From assembly GCF_021391495.1 (NCBI RefSeq), contig NZ_CP090063.1, forward strand, positions 1,178,001 through 1,242,000: a stretch of DNA of 64,000 nt, given 5' to 3'. The stretch is from Amycolatopsis acidiphila (GTDB taxonomy: Bacteria > Actinomycetota > Actinomycetes > Mycobacteriales > Pseudonocardiaceae). The notes under the pieces were generated by a model. It made no database searches. It saw nothing but the letters and a program-made list of their open reading frames with translations, and was not told the DNA's origin. This document shows positions 1 through 8,430 of this stretch, piece by piece; position 1 is the stretch's first letter, and each line of letters starts with the position of its first letter. Both the position numbers and the translations under genes were made by a program.

Positions 1-392
1 GAGTGCCGTACCTCGTCGATCATCTGCACCGCGAGGCCGTTGTGGATCTCGGGGTTGGGCACCGCGTCGATGGCCATCGGCATCGCCCGCGCGGCGGAGA
101 TCTCCGGGAACGGGATGATCGACAGGAACAGCTTCTGCCACTCCAGCCAGCGCTGCTGCACCTGCCGGAACATGTTGCCCCGGATCGCGCCGTCCATCGC
201 GCCGAAGACGCGGTTGTCCTTTTCCTCCTCCATCGGGAAGTACGACCGCATGATCTGCTTGAGCGGGTCCTTCTTCGGCGCCTTCTCGAACGTGTAGTCG
301 GTGCCGAAGCGCGTCGCCGGGGTTGCGAAGGTGGGTTCCCACGACAACTCGGTGATCTTGTTATGCGCCTTGGTGAGACTTTGCCTGCTCAA
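1..392 (-). CDS. mimA: soluble di-iron monooxygenase alpha subunit, MimA/PrmA type (5' part only)
   Basis: Hydroxylase large subunit of the propane/acetone/phenol-type binuclear iron monooxygenases, which act with a beta subunit, reductase and coupling protein. Only the first 130 codons are present; the gene leaves the window at its left edge. Visible stretches include SRQSLTKAHNKITELSWEP at the N terminus, DYTFEKAPKKDPLKQI, FRQVQQRWLEWQKLF and, at the edge, DEVRH, the E-x-x-H iron-ligand motif of the family. The TTG at 392 is chosen because AAGGAGG lies just upstream of it (398-404 on the plus strand) and because the family begins near SRQSLTKAH. An ATG at 482 in the same frame is less likely. 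It is divergent from the Fis-type activator next door, the arrangement known for mimABCD/mimR. Whether the substrate is propane, acetone or phenol cannot be told from this fragment. Confidence 0.85.
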   Translation of the reverse strand, partial: MSRQSLTKAHNKITELSWEPTFATPATRFGTDYTFEKAPKKDPLKQIMRSYFPMEEEKDNRVFGAMDGAIRGNMFRQVQQRWLEWQKLFLSIIPFPEISAARAMPMAIDAVPNPEIHNGLAVQMIDEVRH

Positions 393-475
393 TTCAGCCT
401 CCTTGAAACCGGGGTCTGGCCGCCGGAAGTCGTCACTGACGGAGAAGAGTGTGTTGCGGATCGCAGGTAACTTCT

Positions 476-490
476 GTCTCATTGTGAGAC
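476..490. promoter_or_regulatory. inverted repeat GTCTCA-TTG-TGAGAC, candidate activator site
   Basis: Perfect 6-bp arms with a 3-nt spacer, lying between the divergent monooxygenase and Fis-type regulator genes. A compact palindrome is the usual shape of a binding site for a dimeric Fis-type HTH protein, so it is a good candidate for the upstream activating site of the regulator encoded at 572. The binding itself is inferred. Confidence 0.45.
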
Positions 491-503
491 TGCGGTAACC
501 CGG

Positions 504-525
504 GGCAGCCGTCACGATGGCTGCC
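504..525. promoter_or_regulatory. inverted repeat GGCAGCC-N8-GGCTGCC
   Basis: Perfect 7-bp arms separated by 8 nt in the same divergent intergenic region, about 50 bp before the regulator start. It could be a second operator or a leader hairpin of the regulator mRNA. Nothing distinguishes these from sequence alone. Confidence 0.3.
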
Positions 526-571
526 GTGGGCCAATGAGCGCACCGAACAGCGCGTGACGTCGAAGGAGACG

Positions 572-2359
572 GTGGTGACGCAAGGACACGGGGCCAACTC
601 GCAGATCAGCGTCCTGCGGGAGAAGTTTCTCTCGCGACCCCTGCCCGAACTCCCCGGCGTGCGGGACATCATTTCCGCGTCCTGGCGCCGCGCGCTCGAA
701 CACCGGGTCGACACCGACCAGCCCGACCCCGTCTTCGTCGCCGACCCCGACGGCGAAAGTCTCCTGGTCCGCAGCGCCAAGCCGGTGCTGGACAACCTCG
801 CCTCGGAACTCGGCGACCCTCCGGTCGCCATCCTGCTCACCGACTCCGACGGGCTCGTGGTCAGCAGGACCACCGTCGATCGCAGCCTGGACAGCGGCCT
901 GGACCGCATCCTGCTCGCGCCCGGCTACAGCTACGCCGAGAGCTCCATCGGGACCAACGGGATCGGCACGACGCTCGAATGCCAGCAGCCGGTGCTGGTG
1001 TCCGGATTCGAGCATTTCAACAGCGGCCTCGCCCAGTTCGAATGCGCCGGTGCGCCGATCCATCACCCCGTGCGCGGTCACCTGGTCGGCGTACTCGATC
1101 TGACGTCCTGGTCGGGCACCCCCGGCCCGCTGCTGCTGACGCTGGCGCGCCGCACGGCCAAGCAGATCGAGGAGGCGATGCTCGCCGGCGTCGGCGCCCG
1201 CGAACTGGCTTTGCTGCGCGAGTACCTCGCCGCCTGTCAGCGGGGATCGGGCGCGATACTGGCCGTCAACGAGGACGTGGTCATGGTCAACAACCAGGCG
1301 CAGGAGCTCTACGACGTGGCTGACCGCTCGGCTCTGATCACGCACAGCGGCGATGTCGCGGGATCGTCCAAGCCGGTCACCGTACTGGCGGATCTGCCTT
1401 CCGGGATGGTCGCCCGGCTGGAATACCGGCCCGTGTACAGCGGGTCGACGCTCGCCGGCGGGTTGTTCCGGGTGAAGAACCAGGCCGCCTCGCGGCGCAC
1501 GGCCACGCAACCCGAGCTGAGCCTGCCCGGGGTAGTCGGCGGCAGTCCCGGTTGGCGGCAGACCTGCGCCGCCGCGGAGGCGAGTTTCACCGCCGGAAGC
1601 TGGCTGGTGCTCACCGGCGAGCGCGGCACCGGCAAAACCGCACTGGCCACGGCCGTGGCACGCCACCATGCACCGAGCGGCACCCTGCTCGTGCGGGACT
1701 GCGAGGGCGTCGACGACTACGAGGAGTGGGCGGCCGCGCTGGACGAGGAGGTCGCCGGGGGCCATTCGCCCGCCGTCATCCTGCGCCACGCCGACACGCT
1801 CGGCACCGAGGGTATGCGGCGGCTCACCGACCTGTTCACGATGTGGCAGGGAGCGCCCCCGGCGCACGCCCCGGTGTGGGTGGCCGTCACCCTCAGCGAC
1901 GTGCGGCGCGATCCGGATGCCGCCGGATGGCTGATGCCGTTCTTCGCCCACACCGTCGAGGTACCGCCGCTGCGGCACCGGATCGAAGACGTGCGCCGCC
2001 TGGTGCCGCATCTGCTGGCCCGCCACGCGAAGAGCCGCGATCTGGAGCCGTCGGACGCGTGCCTGCGCCAGCTCATGCGGCTGCCGTGGCCGGGCAACAT
2101 CCGCCAGCTCGACCGGATGCTGGCCGAGGTCTCGCGGCGGCACCGCTCGGGCAAGATCGAGGTGGCCGACCTGCCCGCGGAATGCCGGACGGTCATGCGG
2201 CGCCAGCTCACCCAGCTCGAATCGATCGAACGGGACGCCATCGTCCGCAGCCTTGCGGCCAACGACGGAAACAAGGAACGGGCCGCGGCCGACCTCGGCA
2301 TGTCCCGCGCCACCATCTACCGCAAGATCCGGGCCTTCGGCATCGTCCCCGGCCCGTGA
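572..2359 (+). CDS. mimR: GAF/AAA+/Fis-type transcriptional activator (AcoR/MimR family)
   Basis: Activator of the AcoR family, about 595 residues, probably controlling the divergent monooxygenase operon. The N-terminal half is the GAF-like sensory part (YAESSIGTNGIGT is typical of these proteins). A central AAA+ module starts near residue 349 with Walker A GERGTGKT and contains PWPGNIRQL near residue 505. The C-terminal Fis helix-turn-helix is NKERAAADLGMSRATIYRKI near residue 567. The GAFTGA loop that contacts sigma-54 is absent, as expected in actinobacteria, which lack sigma-54. Start: GTG codons at 572 and 575 follow GAAGGAG at 562-568; a GTG at 554 is also open. The last codons overlap the end of the convergent carboxylase remnant. 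The link to MimR rests on family resemblance and position. Confidence 0.85.
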   Translation: MVTQGHGANSQISVLREKFLSRPLPELPGVRDIISASWRRALEHRVDTDQPDPVFVADPDGESLLVRSAKPVLDNLASELGDPPVAILLTDSDGLVVSRTTVDRSLDSGLDRILLAPGYSYAESSIGTNGIGTTLECQQPVLVSGFEHFNSGLAQFECAGAPIHHPVRGHLVGVLDLTSWSGTPGPLLLTLARRTAKQIEEAMLAGVGARELALLREYLAACQRGSGAILAVNEDVVMVNNQAQELYDVADRSALITHSGDVAGSSKPVTVLADLPSGMVARLEYRPVYSGSTLAGGLFRVKNQAASRRTATQPELSLPGVVGGSPGWRQTCAAAEASFTAGSWLVLTGERGTGKTALATAVARHHAPSGTLLVRDCEGVDDYEEWAAALDEEVAGGHSPAVILRHADTLGTEGMRRLTDLFTMWQGAPPAHAPVWVAVTLSDVRRDPDAAGWLMPFFAHTVEVPPLRHRIEDVRRLVPHLLARHAKSRDLEPSDACLRQLMRLPWPGNIRQLDRMLAEVSRRHRSGKIEVADLPAECRTVMRRQLTQLESIERDAIVRSLAANDGNKERAAADLGMSRATIYRKIRAFGIVPGP

Positions 2360-3231
2360 CCTGTCCGGCGCAGCCGAGGGCCCTGGACAACACCTCGCGG
2401 GTGTCCGCGGGGTCGGTCACGTCGACGGTGGCCACACTGAGCGCCTTACCCCGTTCGTAGTAGCCGGCCAGCAGTTCCTCGTACCGGTCGCGGCGTGCCC
2501 GCAGATCGGTGATGGTGTCGCGTTCCGTGCGGTAGCCCAGCCGGACCGCGACTTCCAGGCCCATGCCACCGAACTCACCGGTCGGCCAGGCCACGGTCAG
2601 CGCGGTCGCGAGCAGGTCACCGCCATGGCGCCAAGGCGCCGACGCCGTAGCCCTTGCGCAGCACCACCGCGACCAGCGGCGTGGACAGCCGTGCCCCGGC
2701 CACGAACGTCTCCCCGAACCGGCGGACGGTGGCGGTGCGTTCGGCCTCCTGGCCGACCATGAACCTCGTGGTGTCCACAAGCGACACCACGGGCAGCCGG
2801 TGCTCGTCGCAGATCCGCAGGAAGCGGGTCGGCTTGTCGGCGGCGTCACCGTCGATCGCTCCGTCGAGATGTCCCGGATCGTTCGCCAGCACGCCGACCG
2901 GCCTGCCCGCCGGCCGCGCGAAGGCGGTGACGATCCCGGTGCCGAAGGCAGCCCGGATCTCCAGCACGCTGCCGGTGTCGAACAACGTCTCCGGCACGGG
3001 CCGGATGTCGTAGACCCGCACCCGGTTCTCCGGGACGAGGTTCCGCAGCATGCGCTGGTCCGCGCAGGCGACGTCCTGGGCGGCCACTCCGGTCACCGTG
3101 CGCAGGTAGACACGAGCCGTCGCGACGGCGGCAGCCTCGTCCGGGACCAGCACGTCGACCACGCCGTTGGGCACCTGCACCGGCATCGGTCCGACGTCCT
3201 GTGGCGCCACCACGCCGAGCCCGGCGCCCTG
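2357..3231 (-). pseudogene. acyl-CoA carboxylase beta subunit (carboxyltransferase), decayed remnant
   Basis: C-terminal half of a biotin-dependent acyl-CoA carboxylase beta chain (PccB/AccD type). Recognisable parts are GLGVVAPQDVGPMPVQVP, VRVYDIRPVPETLFDTGSVLEI, VGVLANDP and VALVVVLRKGYGVGALA-like text around 2650, all in one frame. The conserved TVAWPTGEFGGMGLEVAV continues in another frame, so there is a one-base frameshift near 2635. Upstream, an in-frame TAA at about 3233 cuts the gene and the N-terminal domain is missing. Downstream, the C terminus near DPADTREVLSRAL runs into the 3' end of the activator gene. The gene cannot make a working enzyme. Confidence 0.8.
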
Positions 3232-3520
3232 TTACGTGAATGTCGGCAGTCTTCGCGTTGAGGAGGCTTGAGTCTAGCCGTGACTCGGGCCCACAAACCC
3301 CTCGGCACGAATCTGGCTTCACCGAAATTAGCGCCCCACCTACGACCCTGCCACCAGACGCCTGCTGTCCGTCACACCACCGTTGCCTCTCTGGGATCCG
3401 CAAGGAGGGAACGGCTACACCTGCGGCTGATCGGGTTCTTCGCTGATGGGGACACGGGCGCACGGGACTTCGCCTGACGCAGGATGGCCCGCACGTCCCG
3501 GGGGACGCCGGTTAGTAGCA

Positions 3521-3718
3521 CAGCTAGCCACCCCGAGCGCCGGGGCCAGTGCCGCCCAGCTGGTGCCGTTCGAGCGGGCCGCGCTGATCAGTTCCGGTTC
3601 CCACGCACTGAGCTCATCGCGCACCGCGCGCAGCGCGGCCAGCGCGTCGAGCAGTTGCTCGCGCTCCGCGCCACCTTTCCGGGCGGCGACGACCACGGCG
3701 CGAATGTCGCCGAGAGTC
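3521..3718 (-). pseudogene. fragment of a small HTH regulator, truncated at both ends
   Basis: Reads LGDIRAVVVAARKGGAERE, ALAALRAVRDELSAWEPELI and GTSWAALAPALGVAS. This is the beginning and middle of the small actinobacterial HTH proteins often annotated as HSP18-type transcriptional regulators. Coding similarity stops after GVAS at about 3521, where the recognition helix and C terminus should follow. The start codon is also lost at about 3718, where IS3 sequence begins. The bases 3232-3520 to its left hold no recognisable gene. The family name is from memory of the conserved pattern. Confidence 0.5.
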
Positions 3719-4206
3719 GTGATCGACGACTACCCCGCCGCGTCATCGGCTGGCGCACGTCCACGTCGATGACCGCCCAGCTGGTACTGGACGCCATCGG
3801 CCATGCGATCTGGACCCGCCAGCGCGAAGGCCGGCCGATCGCCGGTGTGATCCAACATCACGACCGCGGCAGTCGACACACCTCCGTGGCCTACAGCGAG
3901 CGCCTGGCCGCTGACGACATCCGCGGGAGCGTGGGCGCGACCGGCGCTTCCTACGACAACACTCTGGCCGAGTCGATCAACGGGCTCCACGAGACCGAGC
4001 TGATCAAGTCACAGGCCCCTGGCGCACCGTCGACCACATCGAGGTCGCCACCGCCGAACGGGTCGATTGGTTCAACCAACGCAGGCTCGACGAGTACTGC
4101 GGCGACATCCCACCGGCCGAGATGGAGAACCGCTACTACGCTCGGCAAACGACCCCGGCAACCACCGAAGTCTCAAATTAGTCTCCGGACACGCCGGGGC
4201 GGTTCA
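3719..4206 (+). mobile_element. IS3-family element, right half (transposase C terminus and right end)
   Basis: C-terminal integrase core of an IS3-group transposase: RRVIGW, LVLDAIGHAIWTRQREGRPI, IQHHDRGS and SYDNTLAESINGL in one frame. After a frameshift near 4015 it continues as WRTVDHIEVATAERVDWF and YCGDIPPAEME in another, ending at TAG 4179-4181. The element then closes with a terminal sequence that reads TGAACCGCCCCGG inward from 4206. A base is also missing near 3733, where VIDDY should join RRVIGW. The left half of the element is absent, so it cannot transpose by itself. Confidence 0.8.
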
Positions 4207-4245
4207 GCCATGGACTCAAGCGTAGCTGGACCCGATTAGTGTGCA

Positions 4246-4270
4246 GTTCTCGTTCGGTGGAGACGAGAAC
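4246..4270. terminator. hairpin GTTCTCGT-N9-ACGAGAAC
   Basis: Perfect 8-bp stem with a 9-nt loop, about 43 bp beyond the stop codon of the minus-strand double-TetR gene. The place and shape suit a transcription terminator for that gene, but no T-run follows on the relevant strand. Confidence 0.35.
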
Positions 4271-4312
4271 CACCAGACCAGCGCGCCGCTACGCCTGGCG
4301 GTGGCCGCGGCC

Positions 4313-5503
4313 CTACGCGTTGCCGGTGAGGATGGACATGGCCACGACGCGGATCTCCGCTGCGACGTTTGGCCGGACGTGGAATCGACCGAGGCGAACG
4401 AGGTCGTCGATGACCGTCAGGGCCGCGTGGGAGCGGACCCGGGCCGGCCGCAGGCCGATCTCGCTGTTCTCGGTGGTGACGGCGTCGGCCCATTCGGCGA
4501 CCCGCTGGCGGAGCACGGCTCTGATCTGGCGTTGCAGGTCCGGCGGCAGATACGACACGTCCGAGACGTAGATCCCGACGAGTTCACGGTTACGGAGACA
4601 GAAGTCGGTGTACATTCCGACGAGCTCGGCGAGTGCGGGGGTGGGCGTCGCCTTCGAACGAAGGTCGTACTCCTCGGTGAGGCGTTCCGTGGCACGGGAA
4701 AAGGCTGCCACCAGGATGTCGGTTTTCGTATTGAAATGGTGGTAGAGACTGGGGCCGGCGAGTCCCGCCGAGGCGCCGATGTCGTCCAGGCTGACACCCG
4801 CGTAGCCCCGGCGGAAGAACAGGCCGATGGCGCTTTCCAGCAGCTCGTCACGGCGGGAGTTCGGCGACGGTGCATGGGTGATGGAACCGCCCCGCGTCTC
4901 GACCTTCGCCAAGCACTTTTCCAGCTGCAAGTTGAGGATCCTCATCGCGGAGCCGGCCAGTTCGCCGCTGACGAGGGCGCGGGGCACCGATTTCGGCATC
5001 GCCGGGCTCGCCAGCGCTGATGTCGCGGCGGTGATCAGCAGCCGGGCCTCGTCAGGCGCGAGCTCGGGACGGTGCTGGCGGAGGCGGCGAACCAGTTTGC
5101 CGATCACGCGGTCGAACTGCCGCCGGATCGACGCTTGCGATTCCGGGGCGAGAAACCTGGCCTCGCGCTGGAACAAGGCCCACAGGTAGCGTCGGTCCAT
5201 CATCAGGTCCGCCATGGCCACGACTAGGTCTTCCAACGAGTCGCCGGCTGTCCGCGCGAGTGTGCGCTCGACGAGGTCGAGGCCGTCCAGGATCGCACCG
5301 ACCAGGAGATCCTGCTTGTTCTTGAAGTGCCGGTACACCGCCGGTGCGGTCACTCCCACATCGGCCGCGACGTCGGCGAGCGACACCCGGGGGTACCCGT
5401 CCCGCTCGAATCGCCGTGCGGCGGCCTCCGTCAGCTGAGCACGTCGTTCGGCCGCGGTGAGTCGTTGTCTCGCTCCACCTGCCGCAGCGCCCGTTGCTGC
5501 CAT
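4313..5503 (-). CDS. tandem (double-domain) TetR-family regulator
   Basis: Two complete TetR-type DNA-binding domains in one 396-residue chain. The first begins near residue 20 (LTAAERRAQLTEAAARRF, then DVGVTAPAVYRHFKNK). The second begins near residue 210 (RRDELLESAIGLFFRRGYAG, then SAGLAGPSLYHHFNTK). Each is followed by a helical ligand-type region. The start is the ATG at 5501-5503, with a purine-rich GGACGGGG ahead; the open frame upstream has no coding character. The closest relative here is the similar 402-residue protein at 36610-37818. By that analogy it probably represses a fatty-acid or acyl-CoA catabolic operon. Its neighbours are wrecked genes, so its own target may be gone or lie elsewhere. 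Confidence 0.85.
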   Translation of the reverse strand: MAATGAAAGGARQRLTAAERRAQLTEAAARRFERDGYPRVSLADVAADVGVTAPAVYRHFKNKQDLLVGAILDGLDLVERTLARTAGDSLEDLVVAMADLMMDRRYLWALFQREARFLAPESQASIRRQFDRVIGKLVRRLRQHRPELAPDEARLLITAATSALASPAMPKSVPRALVSGELAGSAMRILNLQLEKCLAKVETRGGSITHAPSPNSRRDELLESAIGLFFRRGYAGVSLDDIGASAGLAGPSLYHHFNTKTDILVAAFSRATERLTEEYDLRSKATPTPALAELVGMYTDFCLRNRELVGIYVSDVSYLPPDLQRQIRAVLRQRVAEWADAVTTENSEIGLRPARVRSHAALTVIDDLVRLGRFHVRPNVAAEIRVVAMSILTGNA

Positions 5504-5885
5504 CGCCACCCCGTCCTGTCGGTTCGGCCCCGATACCCGGCTGCTCGGGTACTGCCTCATTCTCCAGGTTGCATTCCGGTACAGGATGGCCGGACCTCTC
5601 GGCACTTGCCGGCGTGGCCTTGCGAATCCGGTTTTGGAGACCCGCCCGCCCGCAACCGCCGGAGGCGTGCGTCGAGGACGTTCTGTCACTCGTGGTCCAC
5701 TGGCTGAGCTGGTGGGTCGTGAAGAGCAGGGTCTCTTGGACAGAGCGGCCGTCGGCCGCGGGGCACGGGCAAGCCGGCAGGCTCCTCGACCTCGTCGTCG
5801 GGCGACCCGGTGTTCGTGATCCACGTGACCAAAGCTGCTTCGCGCGCTTGGTCAGCGTCCAGCCGCTCATCGAGCCCTACTACCG

Positions 5886-6093
5886 TCGCGGCATTACGCG
5901 TACGTTTCGTTGTCGTGTACCTGCTTCAGGTCGTGTCCCGCGCAGAAACTGAGCCCCGCGCGGCCGAACACGACTGCCCGGCCCGGGCTTTCGCCGAGCA
6001 TCCTGCGCGTCGTGCACGGACGCCCGGTTGTGGTTACCCGCGTACGCGGTTCACGCCGGTGACGAGCAGCGAGGATTCTTCGTTGCCACTCAT
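5886..6093 (-). pseudogene. enoyl-CoA hydratase/isomerase (crotonase) remnant
   Basis: Starts at ATG 6091-6093, overlapping the stop of the SDR remnant, with MSGNEESSLLVTGVNR. After internal loss it resumes in another frame with MLGESPGRAVVF and SFCAGHDLKQVHDNETYA, a typical crotonase CoA-binding segment. A stop follows directly, and nothing of the remaining two thirds is recognisable. The bases 5504-5885 upstream of the double-TetR gene hold no recognisable gene. Confidence 0.6.
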
Positions 6094-6649
6094 GCGGAGA
6101 ACCCGCCGTCCGCGACGAGCGTGTGGCCGGTGATCCACCGGGCGCGTCCGACATCAGGAATGCCGCGGCCTCTGCAATGTCATCCGGCGCGCCGAATCGC
6201 CTGAGTGGCATCGACTCTCGCGATGCCTTCAGCATCTTCTTGTCGCAGCCCCCACGTTCCAGTAGTTCTTCCCATGTCCCTTCACCTTCGACGAGTCCGC
6301 CGGTGACGTGGTTCGCCCAGGAGCAAGAGTCCGCCACGTCCGTGTTCACCCTGGTGGCGAACCGGGCTGGAGTATGGGGGAGATGTGTCCCGGTGGATTC
6401 GAAGGTCCCGGCGGCGTCGACGATGTCGTCCATGCCACCCTCGACACTGTCCACCGCAGACCGAGCGGGAGGCCCCGCCGGCCAGATCAAGTTGGACTGT
6501 GCCGGCTTGGCTGTCCTCCGCACGCACCTTGGCTGCCGCCTATCCGGCACGTCCGGCCTGATTGCGGTACGCGAAGGTGTCCCGGACGACACGGCATCCG
6601 ATCGCGCACCCAAGACGCCTGAACCTCCGGCGATCAACACTTGCCGCAT
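6090..6649 (-). pseudogene. short-chain dehydrogenase/reductase remnant
   Basis: The N terminus MRQVLIAGGSGVLG (Rossmann glycine motif) at about 6649 and the C-terminal segment SMPLRRFGAPDDIAEAAAFL around 6200 belong to one SDR gene. The end WITGHTLVADGGFSA is in a further frame and stops at TGA 6090-6092. Between these parts, at least two frame changes and probable deletions remove the catalytic Tyr-Lys region. With the following crotonase start overlapping its stop, this was once a catabolic operon. Confidence 0.65.
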
Positions 6650-6972
6650 TGACTGCGTCATCCGAGGGCTGCGTGGCGGTGAGGCAGCGACCGGCTTGTG
6701 GTGGATATCTCGGCCGCTTCTTGGTCCGATCGGTATCGGCATCCGGCGGTGGAGCTCATGTCGGCGAGTGTCCGGGCTTCGTGTCCTCGATGCGAGTGTG
6801 GCGGTCGCCGACCCGTCCTCCGTGGAGACCGCCGCACCGGGCTCGTCCAAACCGGACACGCGCACGGCCTGGTTGTGGCGGGGATCCGGTCGGAGGTGTT
6901 CCTGGTCCGTCGTGGGCAGCGTTCGAACCCGTGCTTACGGTTGACCCAACAACGGTCTCACCACCGTAAGGC
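6650..6972. other. 323-bp stretch with no recognisable gene
   Basis: Open frames run through on both strands but none shows a recognisable domain or motif, and no ribosome-binding site is placed usefully. It lies between the SDR remnant and the palindromes at 6973, and is best read as decayed sequence. Confidence 0.4.
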
Positions 6973-7027
6973 GACATAAGGAAGATTATGTCTCCTTCGG
7001 GTATCGGCGCGAGCCGATACTAGGAGG
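6973..7027. repeat. two adjacent perfect palindromes
   Basis: GACATAA-N6-TTATGTC (6973-6992) is followed at once by GTATCGGC-GCGA-GCCGATAC (7001-7020). The second is further flanked by TCTCCT and AGGAGG, which also pair. Such paired hairpins are seen at recombination sites and ends of mobile elements. No recombinase gene is nearby and no second copy was noticed in the window. No gene is recognisable from 7028 to 7212. Confidence 0.5.
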
Positions 7028-7212
7028 TGTTCGCCCTGACTGGCCGAGCCATCACCCGATTGGGTGTAGCTCGGCTGTTGGGCTCGCCTGCCTTTATGAC
7101 CCAAGAGAGCGTCCTGGCCAGCATCTTTGGGGTGAAAAGGTGGCCAAGTCTGTCGGTTGTGGAGGGATGGCGGGAGCGAGCTTCGCCTACGAATCTCTCG
7201 GCACCTTGTTGT

Positions 7213-7233
7213 CTAGAATCTAGTTTATGTTAG
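7213..7233 (+). promoter_or_regulatory. shared regulatory motif, copy 1 (mce operon)
   Basis: Reads TAGAATC-TAGTT-TATGTTAG after a C. It is the most diverged left half of the motif found also at 18754 and 26843; the right half TATGTTAG is identical in all three. The left half here also forms CTAGA-A-TCTAG. It lies about 340 bp before yrbEA and begins the duplicated leader described at 7226-7434. It is probably a TetR-type operator overlapping the promoter of the mce operon. Confidence 0.55.
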
Positions 7234-7434
7234 GCTCCTCCGCGCTGGGTGAGCCCGATCACGGAAGCGCCCGGCTGGAACTTTGACCGGAGGGGCGCGA
7301 GAGTGCCGGCCTCCGGGAGTTCGACGATGGTGCGCCGGCGCACGCCGTGCTGCTCGGCGCACCTGAGTGCCGAGAGAACGGACTTCAGTGTGGACGTGCG
7401 TGCCTTACGGTGTGATTCGGTAGGAGCGACTCCG
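7226..7434 (+). repeat. duplicated promoter leader plus remnant of an SDR start (copy 1)
   Basis: From the TATGTTAG motif onward this region aligns with 18767-18970 upstream of and into the SDR gene. Shared parts include GATGGTGCGCCG, CTCGGCGCRCC and AGTGCCGAGAG. At 7390 a reading frame VDVRALRC matches MDVRGLRC, the first residues of the intact SDR at 18926. After about 15 codons the similarity ends. The segment is thus a copy of that promoter and gene start placed ahead of the mce operon. Confidence 0.65.
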
Positions 7435-7574
7435 ACCGCCGGCTCCTGTGTGGACACCTCACATTCGGTTGTCGGTCGTGATGGATTTACGCGCAGTCAC
7501 CGGTGGATCGTCAGTGCGACTGCGATGTTCGTGCTTCCGGGGCGGCTGTCCGGGGCGGTGCGGGGATGGTTGGT

Positions 7575-8396
7575 ATGACGGAAACTGCGCAGCGTGCCCA
7601 AACCCTCGAGGGCGGATTCCTCCGTCCGCCGAGTAGGTTCGCCCGGCTGGTGACACCGCTCGGTGCCTTTTTCGGCATGTCGATCGAGGCGTTCCGGACG
7701 ATGTTCAAACGCCCGCTGCAGTGGCGTGAGTTTGTCCAGCAGACGTGGTTCATCGCCCGGGTTTCGATCGGCCCCGCGATCTTCGTCGGTATTCCGCTCA
7801 CCTGTCTGGTCACGTTTCAGTTCAACGAGGTGCTGCGGGAAGTCGGCGCGATCGATCTGAGCGGTTCGGGTGCGGCACTGGCGACGGTCACCCAGATCGG
7901 TCCGGTGGTGGCGACACTCGTTGTCGCGGGTGCCGGAGCCACTGCGATCTGTGCTGATTTGGGGGCTCGCACCATCCGTGAAGAGATCGACGCGATGGAG
8001 GTCCTCGGTATCAACGTCGTGCACCGGCTGGTTGCGCCGCGGGTGCTCGCCTCAATCTTTTGCGGGGTCATGCTCAACGCGTTGATCATCCTGATCGGGC
8101 TGGCGGGTGGCTACGTGTTCTCCGTGTACTTGCAGGGCGCTTCGCCTGCTCTGTACGTGGCCGACTTGAATCTCCTGATCGGTGTTCCCGATCTGGTCCA
8201 GAGTGAATGCAAGGCGCTGGTGTTCGGCATGCTCGCCGGGCTTGTCGGTTGTTACCGCGGGTTGAGTGTGAAAGGCGGACCAAAAGCGGTCGGCAACGCG
8301 GTGAACGAAACCGTTGTCTATTCGTTCATGACGTTGTTCGTGGCGAACCTGTTCCTGACCGCGTTGCCCTACCAGCTCGGGCTTGTCGGCAAATAG
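7575..8396 (+). CDS. yrbEA: YrbE-type ABC permease of the Mce transporter (first)
   Basis: MlaE/YrbE-family integral membrane permease, about 273 residues, one of two that form the membrane core of an Mce lipid importer. Typical parts are GPAIFVGIPLTCLVTFQF, IGPVVATLVVAGAGATAI, the cytoplasmic EEIDAMEVLGINVVHRLVAPR and the C-terminal GCYRGLSVKGGPKAVGNAVN. The start at ATG 7575 follows GGGGA at a usual distance; ATG 7566 and the further open frame from 7503 are less likely. It leads an operon of ten genes with overlapping or nearly touching ends. Confidence 0.9.
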   Translation: MTETAQRAQTLEGGFLRPPSRFARLVTPLGAFFGMSIEAFRTMFKRPLQWREFVQQTWFIARVSIGPAIFVGIPLTCLVTFQFNEVLREVGAIDLSGSGAALATVTQIGPVVATLVVAGAGATAICADLGARTIREEIDAMEVLGINVVHRLVAPRVLASIFCGVMLNALIILIGLAGGYVFSVYLQGASPALYVADLNLLIGVPDLVQSECKALVFGMLAGLVGCYRGLSVKGGPKAVGNAVNETVVYSFMTLFVANLFLTALPYQLGLVGK

Positions 8397-8430
8397 CACG
8401 TGATGCCACGTGATGAGAGGACGATCCGCG

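Noticed and set aside
512..2143. 543-residue open frame on the minus strand
   Set aside because: Shadow of the Fis-type activator; no motifs, and the opposite frame has clear domains.
5504..5824. N-terminal extension of the first double-TetR to 503 residues
   Set aside because: The extra 107 residues are Arg/Pro-rich, have no ribosome site and are absent from the paralogue at 36610.
7027..7233. 68-residue open frame after the twin palindromes
   Set aside because: No recognisable motif; it ends within the regulatory motif before the mce operon and has no counterpart seen elsewhere.
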